Notes: generated by a model from the sequence alone, not told the origin. DNA of 64,000 bases from Rosa chinensis (GCF_002994745.2 NC_037093.1:48278384-48342383), one strand, 5' to 3'. Positions 37,124-47,200 are shown, counted from the stretch's first letter. A program made the numbers and translations.

Positions 37124-37479
37124 CTTTCCACTAAGGTATCTCTTTTGTTGGTCATTTTAAGGGATTCCTTTTGAGACTCACTTTTCGATTGCATTTTGGC
37201 ATCTCAACCGTTCAGTTTTTAGGTCCTAATGTATCGATCACTTATGCAAATTTTCAGCCAAATTGATGATCGTTAAGGTATCAAACTATATTAAATCAAT
37301 GGACGAACCGAATTTGTCCAACTTGAATCGTTCATGTTTATAATTGTAAATAACAGTTTTGAATGTCTTAACGATTATCAATTTGGCTGAAAATTTGCAT
37401 AATTGATCCACTCATATAAACCTAAAAACTGAATAGTTGAGATGTGGATATGTGATCGAAAAGTGGATATATGTATGTG

Positions 37480-37543
<64 letters not shown>

Positions 37544-38396
37544 TACAGATCCTATCCAGAGCGGAGCTGCGCTTTGAAAATTAACTTGTGAAGTTCGAGT
37601 TTTGGGTCACTTTTCGGTTGCATATCCACATCTTGACCGTTCAGTTTTTAGGTACTAGTGTATAGATCGTCTCTGCAAATTTTCAGCCAAAATGATGATC
37701 GTTAAGGCATTGATAACTGATTTAAAGCTAGTCTGTTTTAGGTTGACAGATTCAGTCCTTCCATTGGTTTAACCGAGTTAGATATCTTAACGATCATCAA
37801 TTTGGCTGAAACTTTGCAGAGATGATCTATACATTAGTACCTAAAAACTGAACGGTCGAGATGTGGATATGTGACCGAAAAGTGACCGAAAACTTGAACT
37901 TCACAAGTTAATTTCAAAGCGGAGCTCTGCTCTGGATAGGATATGTGTGTGTGTGTGTGTAAGGACCTTCTCTGCTAAGGTGGTCCTTAGATATTAATAT
38001 CTAAAGATTTCCTTGAGAGACCCACTTTTCGATTTCATATCCATATCTCGACCATTCAGTTTTTAGGTATATATATGAGCAGATCATCTCTGCAAATTTT
38101 CAGCCAAATTGATAATCATTAAAGCATTCAAAACTGCAATTTACAATTATGAACACGAATGGTTCAGGTTGAATAGATTTTGTGTGTTCATTGATTTAAT
38201 CTAGTTTGATATCTTAACGATCATCAATTTGGCTGAAAATTTGCATAAGTGATCTATACATTAGGACCTAAAAATTAAACAGTCGAGATGTGGATATGCA
38301 ATCGAAAAGTGGGTCTATCAAAGAAATCCTTAGATATTAATATCTAAGGACCTCTTTAGCAGAGAAAGACTGTATGTGTGTGTATATATATATAAC
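37077..38396. repeat. Array of three fold-back MITEs separated by TA/TG microsatellites
   Basis: Three palindromic units lie at about 37121-37470, 37549-37942 and 37961-38372. In each, the left arm contains CCGTTCAGTTTTTAGG (or a variant), TGCAAATTTTCAGCCAAA and TGATGATCGTTAA, and the right arm contains their inverted complements (TTAACGATCATCAATTTGGC, CCTAAAAACTGAACGG), so nearly the whole unit is one long terminal inverted repeat around a short unique centre. They are bordered by (AT)n at 37077-37120, a TG/TA run at 37471-37547 and a TG run at 37943-37960. No coding capacity. Confidence 0.88.
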
Positions 38397-38681
38397 CTTC
38401 AGTGCTTTTTTTGAGAATAGCCAACTTTGTATTCCTTTATTTCCCACTTTCATTTAGAATGAAGTCAATATCAGTTATGTATTTCATGGTTGTAATTTGT
38501 TAGCAACTACAAAGTTCGTGGCAAAGCGGGGGCACCGTTGCTAGTCAAAACTAAATCACACATTACACCAATGTTCTCTTGTGTACTAGATTAGATTTTT
38601 CTTGTTAAACAATTATCTCCTTTTAAGGGAGTGAAAAGCATTAATAACCTTTCATTAATTAAAAACAATGGAAAATACTTC

Positions 38682-38843
38682 AGTACATTAATGTACCGAT
38701 ACATCAAGTAGACTAGGTTCAATACAGAGGTAGACTAGCTCGGTACAAGGGTAGACTAACTCCATGCATGTCTACCCATGTACTGAGCTAGTCTACCTCT
38801 GTATTGAACTAGTTTACTTGATGTATCGGTACATTAATGTACT
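38682..38843. repeat. 162-bp near-perfect palindrome
   Basis: The left arm begins AGTACATTAATGTACCGATA and the right arm ends with its complement at 38843; arms of about 72 bases differ at only a few positions around a loop near GACTAACTCCATGCATGTC. A further direct copy of the arm end, TGATGTATCGGTACATTAATG, lies at about 38868-38896. Confidence 0.92.
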
Positions 38844-39015
38844 ATAAACAATCCAAACCATCAGAATTTGATGTATCGGTACATTAATGTACTATAAGGT
38901 TTTTCCTTGGGCGCCAGATAATACATCATCAGAATTTGCCTATAAAAAAAAATCATGGAATTGAAATCAAATTCATATCTTATCAAGTCAGCTAGCTAGC
39001 TCCTCAGAAACAAGA

Positions 39016-39459
39016 ATGAGAGCTCTCAAAGGCATTGTCGTTTTCTATTTGTGTGTAGCTTTAACCCTGAGTATATGCCCAGGATCCTTTGCCAAATAGC
39101 CCGGTCTTGATTTCACCAACTGGCATGTGCACGTCGTTAATGGTTTCAGTAGACAAAGAGCATTGTTGGTCTACTGTTGGTCCGACCTCGACGATTTGGG
39201 CACCCATACTCTTTATCTTAGCGGTGACTTCAACTGGCATTTCCATGTCAACTTGCCCGGGACAACGCGTTTCACTTGCAACTTCCATGCAGACAAACAA
39301 CACGCTTTGTTTGATGTGTTTTGGAAGGAGAGTAAACATATGTGGCTTCGGACTAGATGCAACTGGAAAACATGCTTTTGGATTGCGAAAGAGGATGGGA
39401 TTTACCTCAAAAACGTTCCTGAGAATCGTGACGAGCGTATTCATCCATGGGAAACATGA
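39016..39459 (+). pseudogene. S-protein homolog (self-incompatibility protein S1 family) with premature stop
   Basis: From ATG 39016 the first 27 codons make a typical secretion signal (MRALKGIVVFYLCVALTLS..) and then hit an in-frame TAG at 39097-39099. The same frame continues for 119 more codons to TGA 39457-39459 with all hallmarks of the S1 family: NWHVHVVNGF, a YCWSDLDDLG motif (usual HCKSxDDDLG), the GDFNWHFHVNLPGTTRFTC block, then CNWKTCFWIAKEDGIYL and a short tail. Total length (148 codons) is normal for the family, a set of small secreted proteins of which poppy PrsS is the known pollen-recognition ligand. The stop is the only visible lesion, so this is either a young pseudogene, an allele, or an assembly error. 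No intron, as usual for the family. Confidence 0.85.
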
Positions 39460-40215
39460 TGGTGATATTGAAAGGGTGGTAGTATTATAATTTGCACTTC
39501 TTGTGTCTTAATATATGTTTAAAGATCGATTGTAAAGGAAGAAGTAAAATTTCTATATTTATGAAGAAATAAAAGAACAAGTTTGGCCTAAAACATTGTG
39601 TTCAAATGTAACAAGCTCGGCTATATTGCTTAAAACATCGGCTAAATGCAACAAATGGAAGGTGTCAAATTATATCTATTTAATGGATTTGAGAAAACTC
39701 GAACTGTTATATATTGCTTTCTCTCCTACCACTTGAGAGAAAGTAACCTTAAGCTCTCCAACAAAATGAAAAATGAATATTACTAAACCCCAAACCTAGT
39801 CTTAGTTATGGGTTAAGAAGATAACGCAACAATTTTTCTTCTTGTGGTTACTGAAATGCATTTCTAGCCTGATACCTGACCCCAAAAAAAAGAGGCGGAT
39901 TCCAGTTAAATGCACCTTAATCAATTAATAATTATCAGACGTACAGTGTTACAAAGTACGATTTGGTATTGTAAATTTTATATGAGTTTTTAGTATTTGT
40001 TATAATTAATTTTATTATCTTTTTTTTTCCTACATCTATCTCTTTCTATAAAAGGATTCATTTCTATTTTTTTCTGCATATATTACCTTTACAAGTTTGG
40101 CAATTTAAGTGTTTGATTGATCCTCTGACCTCAGATTATGCAATATTAATGTCACAATTGAATGCTGACTATAAAGTTTCAAACTAGAAGCATACACACT
40201 CATATTTTGATAACC

Positions 40216-40658
40216 ATGAGAATCTGCTTTTTCAACCACGCCCTTTCTTTCTTTCACTTTCAACACTTGTTTTGGCGCAATGTGTTTTTGCTTTCATTGT
40301 GGTGTTTTTGATAAGTGTTCGCATTCAGAATGAGTTCAGTAGAGGGCACAAATTGAAGGTCCATTGCAAATGCACAGATTGTTCTCAAATTGATTTCGGT
40401 GTCACGTTGGTCAAGGGTGGGGAGGCTTACACCGTGGATTAGGCTAGGAGTTGGTATGATGCATAAATCTTGTGTGAATTAAGTTGGGAATCAGATAACC
40501 AAGCCAAACATGGTAACTACGTGGTGTTCTGGCCTGCCAGTTCATTATTTGTTCCAGACTACTACCCTAAAACGTCCAACTGAGCTGCTAAGGACGATGG
40601 ACTATATATAACTAAGACTAATGAGGAATGTCAAATAGAGCTGATGTGCAAGGTTTAG
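40216..40658 (+). pseudogene. Second, more decayed S-protein homolog (S1 family)
   Basis: About 750 bases after the first S1-like copy and on the same strand. After a frameshifted signal-peptide region, the frame VRIQNEFSRGHKLKVHCKC is clearly the S1 core, followed by DFGVTLVKGGEAYTVD and a stop at about 40439. A shifted frame carries YVVFWPASSLFV, then a second stop, then AAKDDGLYITKTNEECQIEL to the end at 40658. At least one frameshift and two stops make it a dead gene. With the 39016 copy it forms a small decayed tandem cluster. Confidence 0.75.
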
Positions 40659-40730
40659 CTAATGTGCGAGGTTTTAAAAGCTAAACATGCTCTCTAAAAT
40701 AGCTAAGGAGTCTAGATACAGAGTCTGCTA

Positions 40731-41402
40731 AGAGCATCTTTAGCAATGCTAGCCATTTTAAAGTCAAATTTTAGCTAAAGTAGCTAAAAAGTCATTTTAG
40801 CTAGCCACTTTAGAATTACGTCTGTATCAATGCTCTCTATTTTAGCTAGTTTTGAATTTATATTATTTTTTAAATGAATATTAAATAGTTTTAATGTATT
40901 TATAAATTACATAAAATAACTTAAAATGAATGTTTTAAATTATAGAGAGCCTCATCCCGCTCTCTATATTTAGGAGCGAGATAGCTAAAAGTTATAATAG
41001 AGAGCCACTTAGGAGTCTGGTGCAGCTGCTAAAATAGATCAAAAGCTAAACATGCTCTCCAAAATAGCTAAGGAGCCACAATAGAGAGTCTGCTAAAGAT
41101 GCTCTAAAGATACTCTAAATAGCTCTCAATCAATTTTAACATTTAGCTATCTCCCTCCTGAGTATAGAGACCCTCTATTATTTTTGTTATTTTAAAACAA
41201 CTCTTTTAAGAATTTAATATGTGTAATATACGTACATTAAAATAATATTTTCTTTATTTAATAAATAATATAAATTCAAAACTAGTTAAAATATAGATAA
41301 ATGAGCAAAAGTATTTTATAATTGATTAGCTATTTAAAATAACTGTTTAGCTATTTTAGCTAAACTTTGATTGAAAATGGCTAGTATTGCTAAAAATGCT
41401 CT
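40731..41402. mobile_element. MITE with about 50-bp terminal inverted repeats
   Basis: Left end AGAGCATCTTTAGCAATGCT; right end, inverted, AGAGCATTTTTAGCAATACT, with similarity continuing inward through GCCATTTT and TTTAGCTAAA. It is very AT-rich with no coding capacity. Inside, 41041-41100 repeats the left flank 40676-40740 (GCTAAACATGCTCTC.AAAATAGC, GAGTCTGCTAA), showing a nested or tandem copy. No clean target duplication could be fixed, so superfamily is unassigned (hAT or Harbinger type possible). Confidence 0.75.
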
Positions 41403-41956
41403 ATAAAACTAATGTCACATGCTTGGTTTGTAGACAAATAAATAGTTTTTGGATTGCAAAATAAGCGGTCAATGCAAACATGAGATAATTAAAAATGGGT
41501 TTTAGGGTTAAACTTAATTAAGATGTACTAGCATGTGATCCATCATCGAACTTCTTCTTGCTTTCCCTCTTGGGAGTTGAAACCTTGATACAAAATTTTG
41601 AAAAAGAGAAAGGTACGCATATAGCTGCATGATTTCATTTGGAATGGCAAAATGAAAGTGTTCCCACATCCCTTGCTGTAAAACAGTGACAGGCACTTTT
41701 GCTTTGTCACTCGCATTAATAAAGTGCAAGTTATTTTTTGTTTGTAAGTTGTAACTAAAAAAATAACTATCGGCTGGAGTTAAAACTTCATAATTTGAAA
41801 CTTTAAACAAGCTAATCATAATCTTGACGATGGAGTACATTTTGTCCATTGTCATTGAAGATTTGCATAATAGAATTATTACTTATAAAGCTCGTAGCCT
41901 CGTACAATGACCAACATGAGATGATCATTTTTGTGTCAGTTTAGAAGTCAAGCTAC
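41403..41956. other. Intergenic DNA between MITE and retroposon
   Basis: AT-rich. It holds a 113-codon open stretch on the minus strand (41855-41514) with no recognisable domain; coding status is doubtful. Confidence 0.4.
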
Positions 41957-42997
41957 TTGATTGAATTTTCTTTTCTTCTATGTTCAACGTCCGGCGGCGC
42001 CCCCGCGTCGGCCGTGGCTCCCTGCTCCATCTACGAGTGGCGGGTGTTGCCGGACGGGATCTTGGGATCTCAGGGGTCCTCCTCTGCTCTTTGCTTTGCT
42101 GGTCAAGGTCTGGTACTTTTCTTCTTCTCTCTGAGATGGCATCGTCGGTGTGGAGGTCGAATGGGTGGTGGTCGGCGTGGAGTAAGTGGTCAGAGGCCAG
42201 ATCATGGCGGCGGTATACCATGGATCGTATGGCGCTGACTTCTAATCTACGGTGGGTCGCTAGACGGAGATGGCAGCTGTGGTGGATCTGGGTTTTCAAG
42301 GTGGTGGGCATGGCAGAGGCAAGGCACGGCACAGTGAGTCTTTCATCGATTTCTTGGTGATAGATTTGCTGTGGTTTGCTGTATGGTTTAGCAGGCACCT
42401 TCGACTTGGGGAGATTGAAGACATGGGGCTGCGGTGGTGGCTTGCCGACGGGTCATCTGACGACAAGGGTGAGGAGTACTGTGGCGGCGACTTCTTTCTT
42501 TTGGTTAAAGTCTTGGTTTTAGTTAGGTTGCTTGTTAGTTTACTTTGGTTATTGGTTAGTTTACTTTGGTCAATCGTTGGTCCCTACTCGTTTGAGCTAG
42601 GGTTGGGTCAAATTGATGTGCCATGGATGTGGTGTCTTTCCTGGGGACGAGTTGGTGTAATTTCGGTTTTATCTTATGGTCAATGTGCTAACAAGCGATC
42701 CTTGCACGTGGTCTGGTTTCATTGGGACGCGGTGTGGAAGAGGGCGCTGGTTTCTCTGGCGGTTGTCTATGGGGTGTTATAGAGTTTCTCGGGGTTATCT
42801 GTAGCCTGTGAGGTTGGGCGAAATAGGTGGTTAGGGGTTGGGCTCTTTTGGCTCATGGATGTCATCCTGGATGACGGACCCGTAACTAGTTCGGTTTTTA
42901 GGGAGGAGAGTGGGGAGTTCTTGTCCACCACCAGTCATTCCCATATTATGTAATCTTGGTTATTTTCAATAAAGGATTCTTATTCTCAAAAAAAAAA
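41957..42997 (+). mobile_element. Poly(A)-tailed retroposon (LINE-derived, non-coding)
   Basis: A GC-rich head (CGGCGGCGCCCCCGCGTCGG near 41991, GTTGCCGGACGGGA near 42048) stands out from the AT-rich surroundings, and the unit ends in TTCAATAAAGG, a short spacer and a 10-base A run at 42988-42997. The head shares GCGGCG..CGGCGTCG and GTTGCCGGACGGGA with the nested retroposon at 44102-45228, so both belong to one family. Open frames of up to 170 codons here are low-complexity and unlike known proteins. No clear target duplication was found; the 5' boundary is approximate. Confidence 0.5.
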
Positions 42998-43249
42998 CTT
43001 AAATTGGCTCATCATGAATGCATGCGCTCCATTTGATTGTAATCATATTTATAATTAAATAAAATCTCCTCCAGCTCCATTCCAAAAAATATAATTTTAG
43101 AATGGATTGGCTTTTTTTTGTATTGATTGGACAACGTACTAATAGTACTAGTGATTAATTAACTGAGGTGAGTTTCCAAATATGTAAAATAAATAAAAAC
43201 ATTAACGGTTTTTTCTTTAAGTAGAGAAAAACATTAACGATTTTAAGGT

Positions 43250-43499
43250 GGGTGTTGCTATTGGGACCTCCAAATCTGCTCACTTGACCTCACTCTATTA
43301 TGAATTATTAAATGACATATATAACCTACTATAAAATGACTATTAAGGACAATAATTATACTAATAAAATATTACATTGATTTTCTATAGACTTTCCAAT
43401 TCAATAATATTAGATTGCACTCTTTATTATTTTCCTAATCTATTTTAATTTTCCAATTTCGCTACATACTCATTAAAGCATTCATATATATATATATAT

Positions 43500-43530
<31 letters not shown>

Positions 43531-45240
43531 ATAAGAGTTAAAACTATGATTATGTGACATAAAAATATATGATATACATGTTGAACGCGTATTGGTGAGG
43601 AAAAACAAAACAAATCATATTATGACCTAAATCTAAGTTTATCCATTATATTTACAAAAAAAAATGAGCTAGCAATTTATATTTAAATAATTAATCATGA
43701 AGTACATAAAATAAACATTAAGAAAAAATTATTAATCTTCATATTTTTTTGCAGAGCTAAAACAGAAAAAAAAAATTAAAAAAAACCACAAAATTCTTGT
43801 TGATTAGAAATTAATTTTTAAAACTCAATAGCTTGTGTTTAATTTTTATTATTGAAAAAAAAATTATGCTGTCTGATTAAGGAATGGATATGTAATTAAG
43901 ATTTATAGAGTAATTAATTCATTGAATTAACTAAGTTTTTTATTTTAAAGATAATAGTTTGTTTGCAAATTATATGAGTGAGGTTATTTGAGAAAATTCA
44001 ATGAGGTTTAGTGAGTAAATTTAGGATTAGAAAATTTGGTAGGAGGTGTAAAAAGTATAGGAGGTCAAGTGAGTAAATTTGGAGGTTCTAATAGAAAAAC
44101 TTTTTTTTTTTTAATAAAGGGCTGGTGCAGCTGCCCTCAAGCCTTGATTAATGAAACTACCGAATACAAGGGCGGTACATTGAGCCTAAACTCTTGATTA
44201 CAATAAGCATCTAGAGTATTTTTCTGAAATAATATCAGAAAGCTCTACAAGAGACTTGTATTCTAACAAATACCAACTAGCAAAGAGTGCACAAGTAGCT
44301 ACTCCATTTGCTTTAACATTGCAGTGACATAGAGGAAAGATAACTCGATATGTAACCCGATTACAACATAGCATAATTACCAGCTTTAGCACAGCTTTCC
44401 TCCTATGTTGCTGCCGAAAATTAAATCTGACGACACTTAGTCTCATCCTGCCACTAGGCGGCAACGTCCATTTGACGAAGCAAATAACTCGCCACCAACC
44501 TAGAGCAGACAAGGCACACAGAGTATATGCATACCGGGACAAAGCCAATGTCGTACCACCTAATAGTGGTAGGGACTTATTGCCGGTATAGAGCCACATT
44601 TTACTAAAAGCAAATAACAATAAAACAAAGTAGAAAAACAAGTTGGGTCAAGGGTCAAAGCCCAGACCCAAAGTTCACCAGGCCCACTTTGAAGTAATTA
44701 GTTGCAGATGTAGCGACCCAACCCTCTCGACGGCGCCTCACCAGCAACAGCTGTGCCACCGTCTCCTACTTCCGCCAGCAAGCCACGCCGTCCTTCCTTA
44801 GGTCGAAACCGAAGCACTCAACCCAGATCGGGATCAACCGATCCGATCTAAACACAGTGGGCATCGGCGCTGCTCCCACGCTACCGTCAACAATCAGCGA
44901 CCTCCGAGCCAGCATAAGCACCTCGAAACACCGAGCAGGCCCTAGCCTCCATGCTCCTCCCAAGGGCAAGGCGACATTGGCTTCACCCTCCTACCATCTT
45001 CCCTCCTCTGCCTTACGCCGTCCGGCTCTCTGGTGTGCATCTCCGTCACCCCGCAACCACTACTCCGACCGAACCGCTCTCCTGACACAAGGTCCATTCT
45101 GTCCCGTCCGGCAACGACGCCGGGAGGGCGCGCCGCTGGACAGAGATAACTCCCACACGGCGTTTCTCTTTTTTCGGCTAGGGTTTTTCCTCTCTTCTAC
45201 CCTCTTTTTTTTTTTACCTCTCTTCTACATAGAAAAACTC
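43250..45240. mobile_element. Mutator-type MITE (non-autonomous MULE) carrying a nested retroposon
   Basis: Left end GGGTGTTGCTATTGGGACC with CTCCAAATCTGCTCACTTGACCTC following; the right end read inverted is GAGTTTTTCTATTAGAACC followed by a matching CTCCAAATTTACTCACTTGAC. A 9-bp target duplication TTTTAAGGT flanks it exactly (43241-43249 and 45241-45249), the Mutator signature. Removing the nested retroposon and one copy of its target duplication leaves about 853 bp, AT-rich and non-coding, with a TA/CA microsatellite at about 43486-43530. Confidence 0.85.
44102..45228 (-). mobile_element. LINE-type retroposon inserted in the Mutator MITE
   Basis: The insertion is bracketed by an 11-bp target duplication ATAGAAAAACT (44091-44101 and 45229-45239). 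On the minus strand it starts at 45228, has a GC-rich head with ACCCTAGCCG near 45176 and GTTGCCGGACGGGA near 45110-45097, and ends in CAGCCCTTTATT plus an A tail (44112-44102 on +). No intact endonuclease or reverse transcriptase frame is present, so it is a short non-autonomous copy, apparently a LINE head and tail with the middle missing. Reading frames in it (44641-44198 on -, 44857-45246 on +) look fortuitous. Confidence 0.85.
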
Positions 45241-45940
45241 TTTTAAGGTGTGCAAAATGCTACATAAACAATAATTTTTATTGCAAACTTTATGTTTATT
45301 TATGCCATGCAAAAAAGTGAAAAACATGGGGGTAAATGAGAAATGTCACATATGACATTGTGTTTGATGCGTGTATGTGTATTTTTATACCGTACATTAT
45401 CATCAACAGCCATCCCCACGTGTCATAAAGGACCATTTTTCTTGTAATGCTACATTAATTCGTTGAGTTAAGTATGCTTAATTGCGCAGGTCCTCAACTC
45501 GGCCTCCACTATGTATTGCCCCTTTCCTTGAGCTTCCCATACTGCTTGATTCACAATTTGGTACTAAAATAACGGAAAAGTTAACTAATCCTCACAAAAT
45601 TTGATCGATTGTGCTTTGTTAATTAGGGTTAGACCTAATTGTTTTTTTGGGTGAAAGAACATGTAGCTAGGGTTTACATTTACCTCCACGCTAATGAATG
45701 TATAAATTTTGGTCCCTCCACTTCATACACCCACACACACTGATGCGCAAAAACGACATGGGCCCTGATGCAATTGTCCCATCTGCATGCTAAAAGTTGA
45801 ATGACAATATATGCAGAAATAAATGATGTTGCAGCAGCCTCGATCAGTCTCTCAGTGCATATATATATTTTTAATATACAGACGCAGAGGAATTAGATTA
45901 GGAATTTCTTTCGTTTTTTGTTATAGTTTTCAAAAGCAGC

Positions 45941-46111
45941 ATGATAAAGCAAATGATTGATGACGTGCATTTTATTCAACAACAGGCAAATGATACTGTT
46001 ATGATTATCAAAATCATGACCACCGCTGCAGTAGCTCTGGTTGTTATCAGCTTAGCTTGCTTTCTCGGAATATGTATTTTGACAAGACAAAAGGGAAAGT
46101 CCAAATATTAA
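45941..46111 (+). CDS. Candidate 56-residue single-pass membrane peptide
   Basis: ATG 45941 to TAA 46109-46111. The peptide has a polar N-terminus (MIKQMIDDVHFIQQQ), one strongly hydrophobic segment of about 21 residues (TTAAVALVVISLACFLGICI) and a basic tail RQKGKSKY, the layout of a small type I or III membrane protein with a cytosolic basic end. No family recognised and no clear promoter seen. It could equally be a chance frame or a terminal exon of an unrecognised gene. Confidence 0.3.
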   Translation: MIKQMIDDVHFIQQQANDTVMIIKIMTTAAVALVVISLACFLGICILTRQKGKSKY

Positions 46112-46285
46112 AAGCTAGCCGATGATGGATCAATGATGCTGGCTCGCTCTCATATAATTTTCCAATCAATACAATTCTCTCAGGCAAAACAAAAGGTCCT
46201 CCCTCGCTGGCTGATTAAATGGCCTTCGCTGTATCTATCGCAGTGATAATCTGACAACCACTGCTTCCATTTCATCAGACTAGAC

Positions 46286-46288
<3 letters not shown>

Positions 46289-46330
<42 letters not shown>
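46289..46330. repeat. (TC)n microsatellite
   Basis: About 21 TC units in the region 3' of the TDIF gene. Confidence 0.95.
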
Positions 46331-46334
<4 letters not shown>

Positions 46335-46894
46335 CATGACCTACCTAGCTAGCTTTTAAGCCCACATGCCAACGTTTCCTTTTCTGATCTTGTATCCATT
46401 TCTTTCTTCAATTTGAAGCAGTACTATGTAAACTCTCTTTCAATGCTGTATACTAGTACTATCATGTAATTAAGCTCATCAAAAATTAAGACAGAGATTT
46501 GCTGAAGTAAAACATAATTAGACCAAGCAAACAAACATTAATAAAATCCATATAAGAAACAAAAACAAATCCATATATACCACCCAATGAAGTCATATAT
46601 AGTACCATCATCATCTATATGTGAAACTATATAGATAGATGGATATTACATAATATAATAAAAAGTGTCTCTTGCTATACATGATCTCTAGCCAGAAAAA
46701 ACAAAAGAGGGGGTAATGCTAATTAATATGATGACCATAACAACAAAGGTAACAAATCTCTCATGAGTGATGGGACAAGGCAGTTTTAACGGCAAACTCA
46801 AACAATTAACAACCAGAAAGATCTTGACAAACCATAATAAACTCTTGCCGTTAGGATCTTCATCGAGTCGTGGTAGTCTATCATCTTTGTCTAG

Positions 46895-47200
46895 CTAGTT
46901 TGATATGGGGTTTGGACCACTAGGAACTTCATGAGCTTCAGCTCCAAACTCTGATCTTGCTCTAGTCGAAGTTGAAGAAGTACTCGTGTGCGAGTTCTTG
47001 GCTTTCTTTGGCTGCAAATTTGTGGTAGTAGTAGTAGTAGTATCGGCCAAGAGAAGCCTTTTCGATGCCATTGATGATGGGTTTGATAATGGAGTGACAA
47101 GAAGGAGCAAAATGAAAACAACGGTAAGAGAGAGAATCAAAGGGTGTAACTTTGTTGATGTTGTGTGGGATTCAGAGATGGATTTAGGTGCTGAGGCCAT
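46895..47200 (-). CDS. CLE41/CLE44: TDIF precursor, CLE41/CLE44-type peptide hormone
   Basis: This single-exon gene encodes a small secreted precursor of 101 residues. The last 12 residues are HEVPSGPNPISN, identical to TDIF, the CLE41/44 peptide that is read by the receptor kinase TDR/PXY and promotes cambial division while blocking xylem differentiation. Preceding it are a hydrophobic signal segment (LILSLTVVFILLLLVTPLS, about residues 20-38), the MASKRLLL block and SEFGAEA just before the peptide, all as in Arabidopsis CLE41. The two prolines that become hydroxylated in TDIF are present. I start at Met 47200, which places the signal segment as in CLE41; an in-frame Met at 47254 would add 18 residues. 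Purine-rich GA sequence upstream (47285-47420) is likely 5' UTR. Confidence 0.95.
   Translation of the reverse strand: MASAPKSISESHTTSTKLHPLILSLTVVFILLLLVTPLSNPSSMASKRLLLADTTTTTTTNLQPKKAKNSHTSTSSTSTRARSEFGAEAHEVPSGPNPISN

Larger units (their letters stand above)
45250..46894. other. Intergenic DNA downstream of the TDIF gene
   Basis: Mostly AT-rich. It contains a 57-codon candidate small gene (45941-46111), a TC microsatellite (46289-46330), and the presumed 3' UTR of the TDIF gene next to 46894. Nothing else was recognised. Confidence 0.5.

Noticed and set aside
41514..41855. 113-codon open stretch on the minus strand
   Set aside because: No family motif, no splice context and AT-rich surroundings beside a MITE; mentioned only as intergenic content.
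42270..42782. 170-codon open stretch on + in the GC-rich block
   Set aside because: Low-complexity, Trp/Leu/Val-rich translation inside a poly(A)-tailed retroposon; better explained by its GC-rich non-coding composition.
44198..44641. 147-codon open stretch on the minus strand
   Set aside because: Lies wholly inside the nested retroposon defined by an 11-bp target duplication and shows no endonuclease or reverse transcriptase motif.
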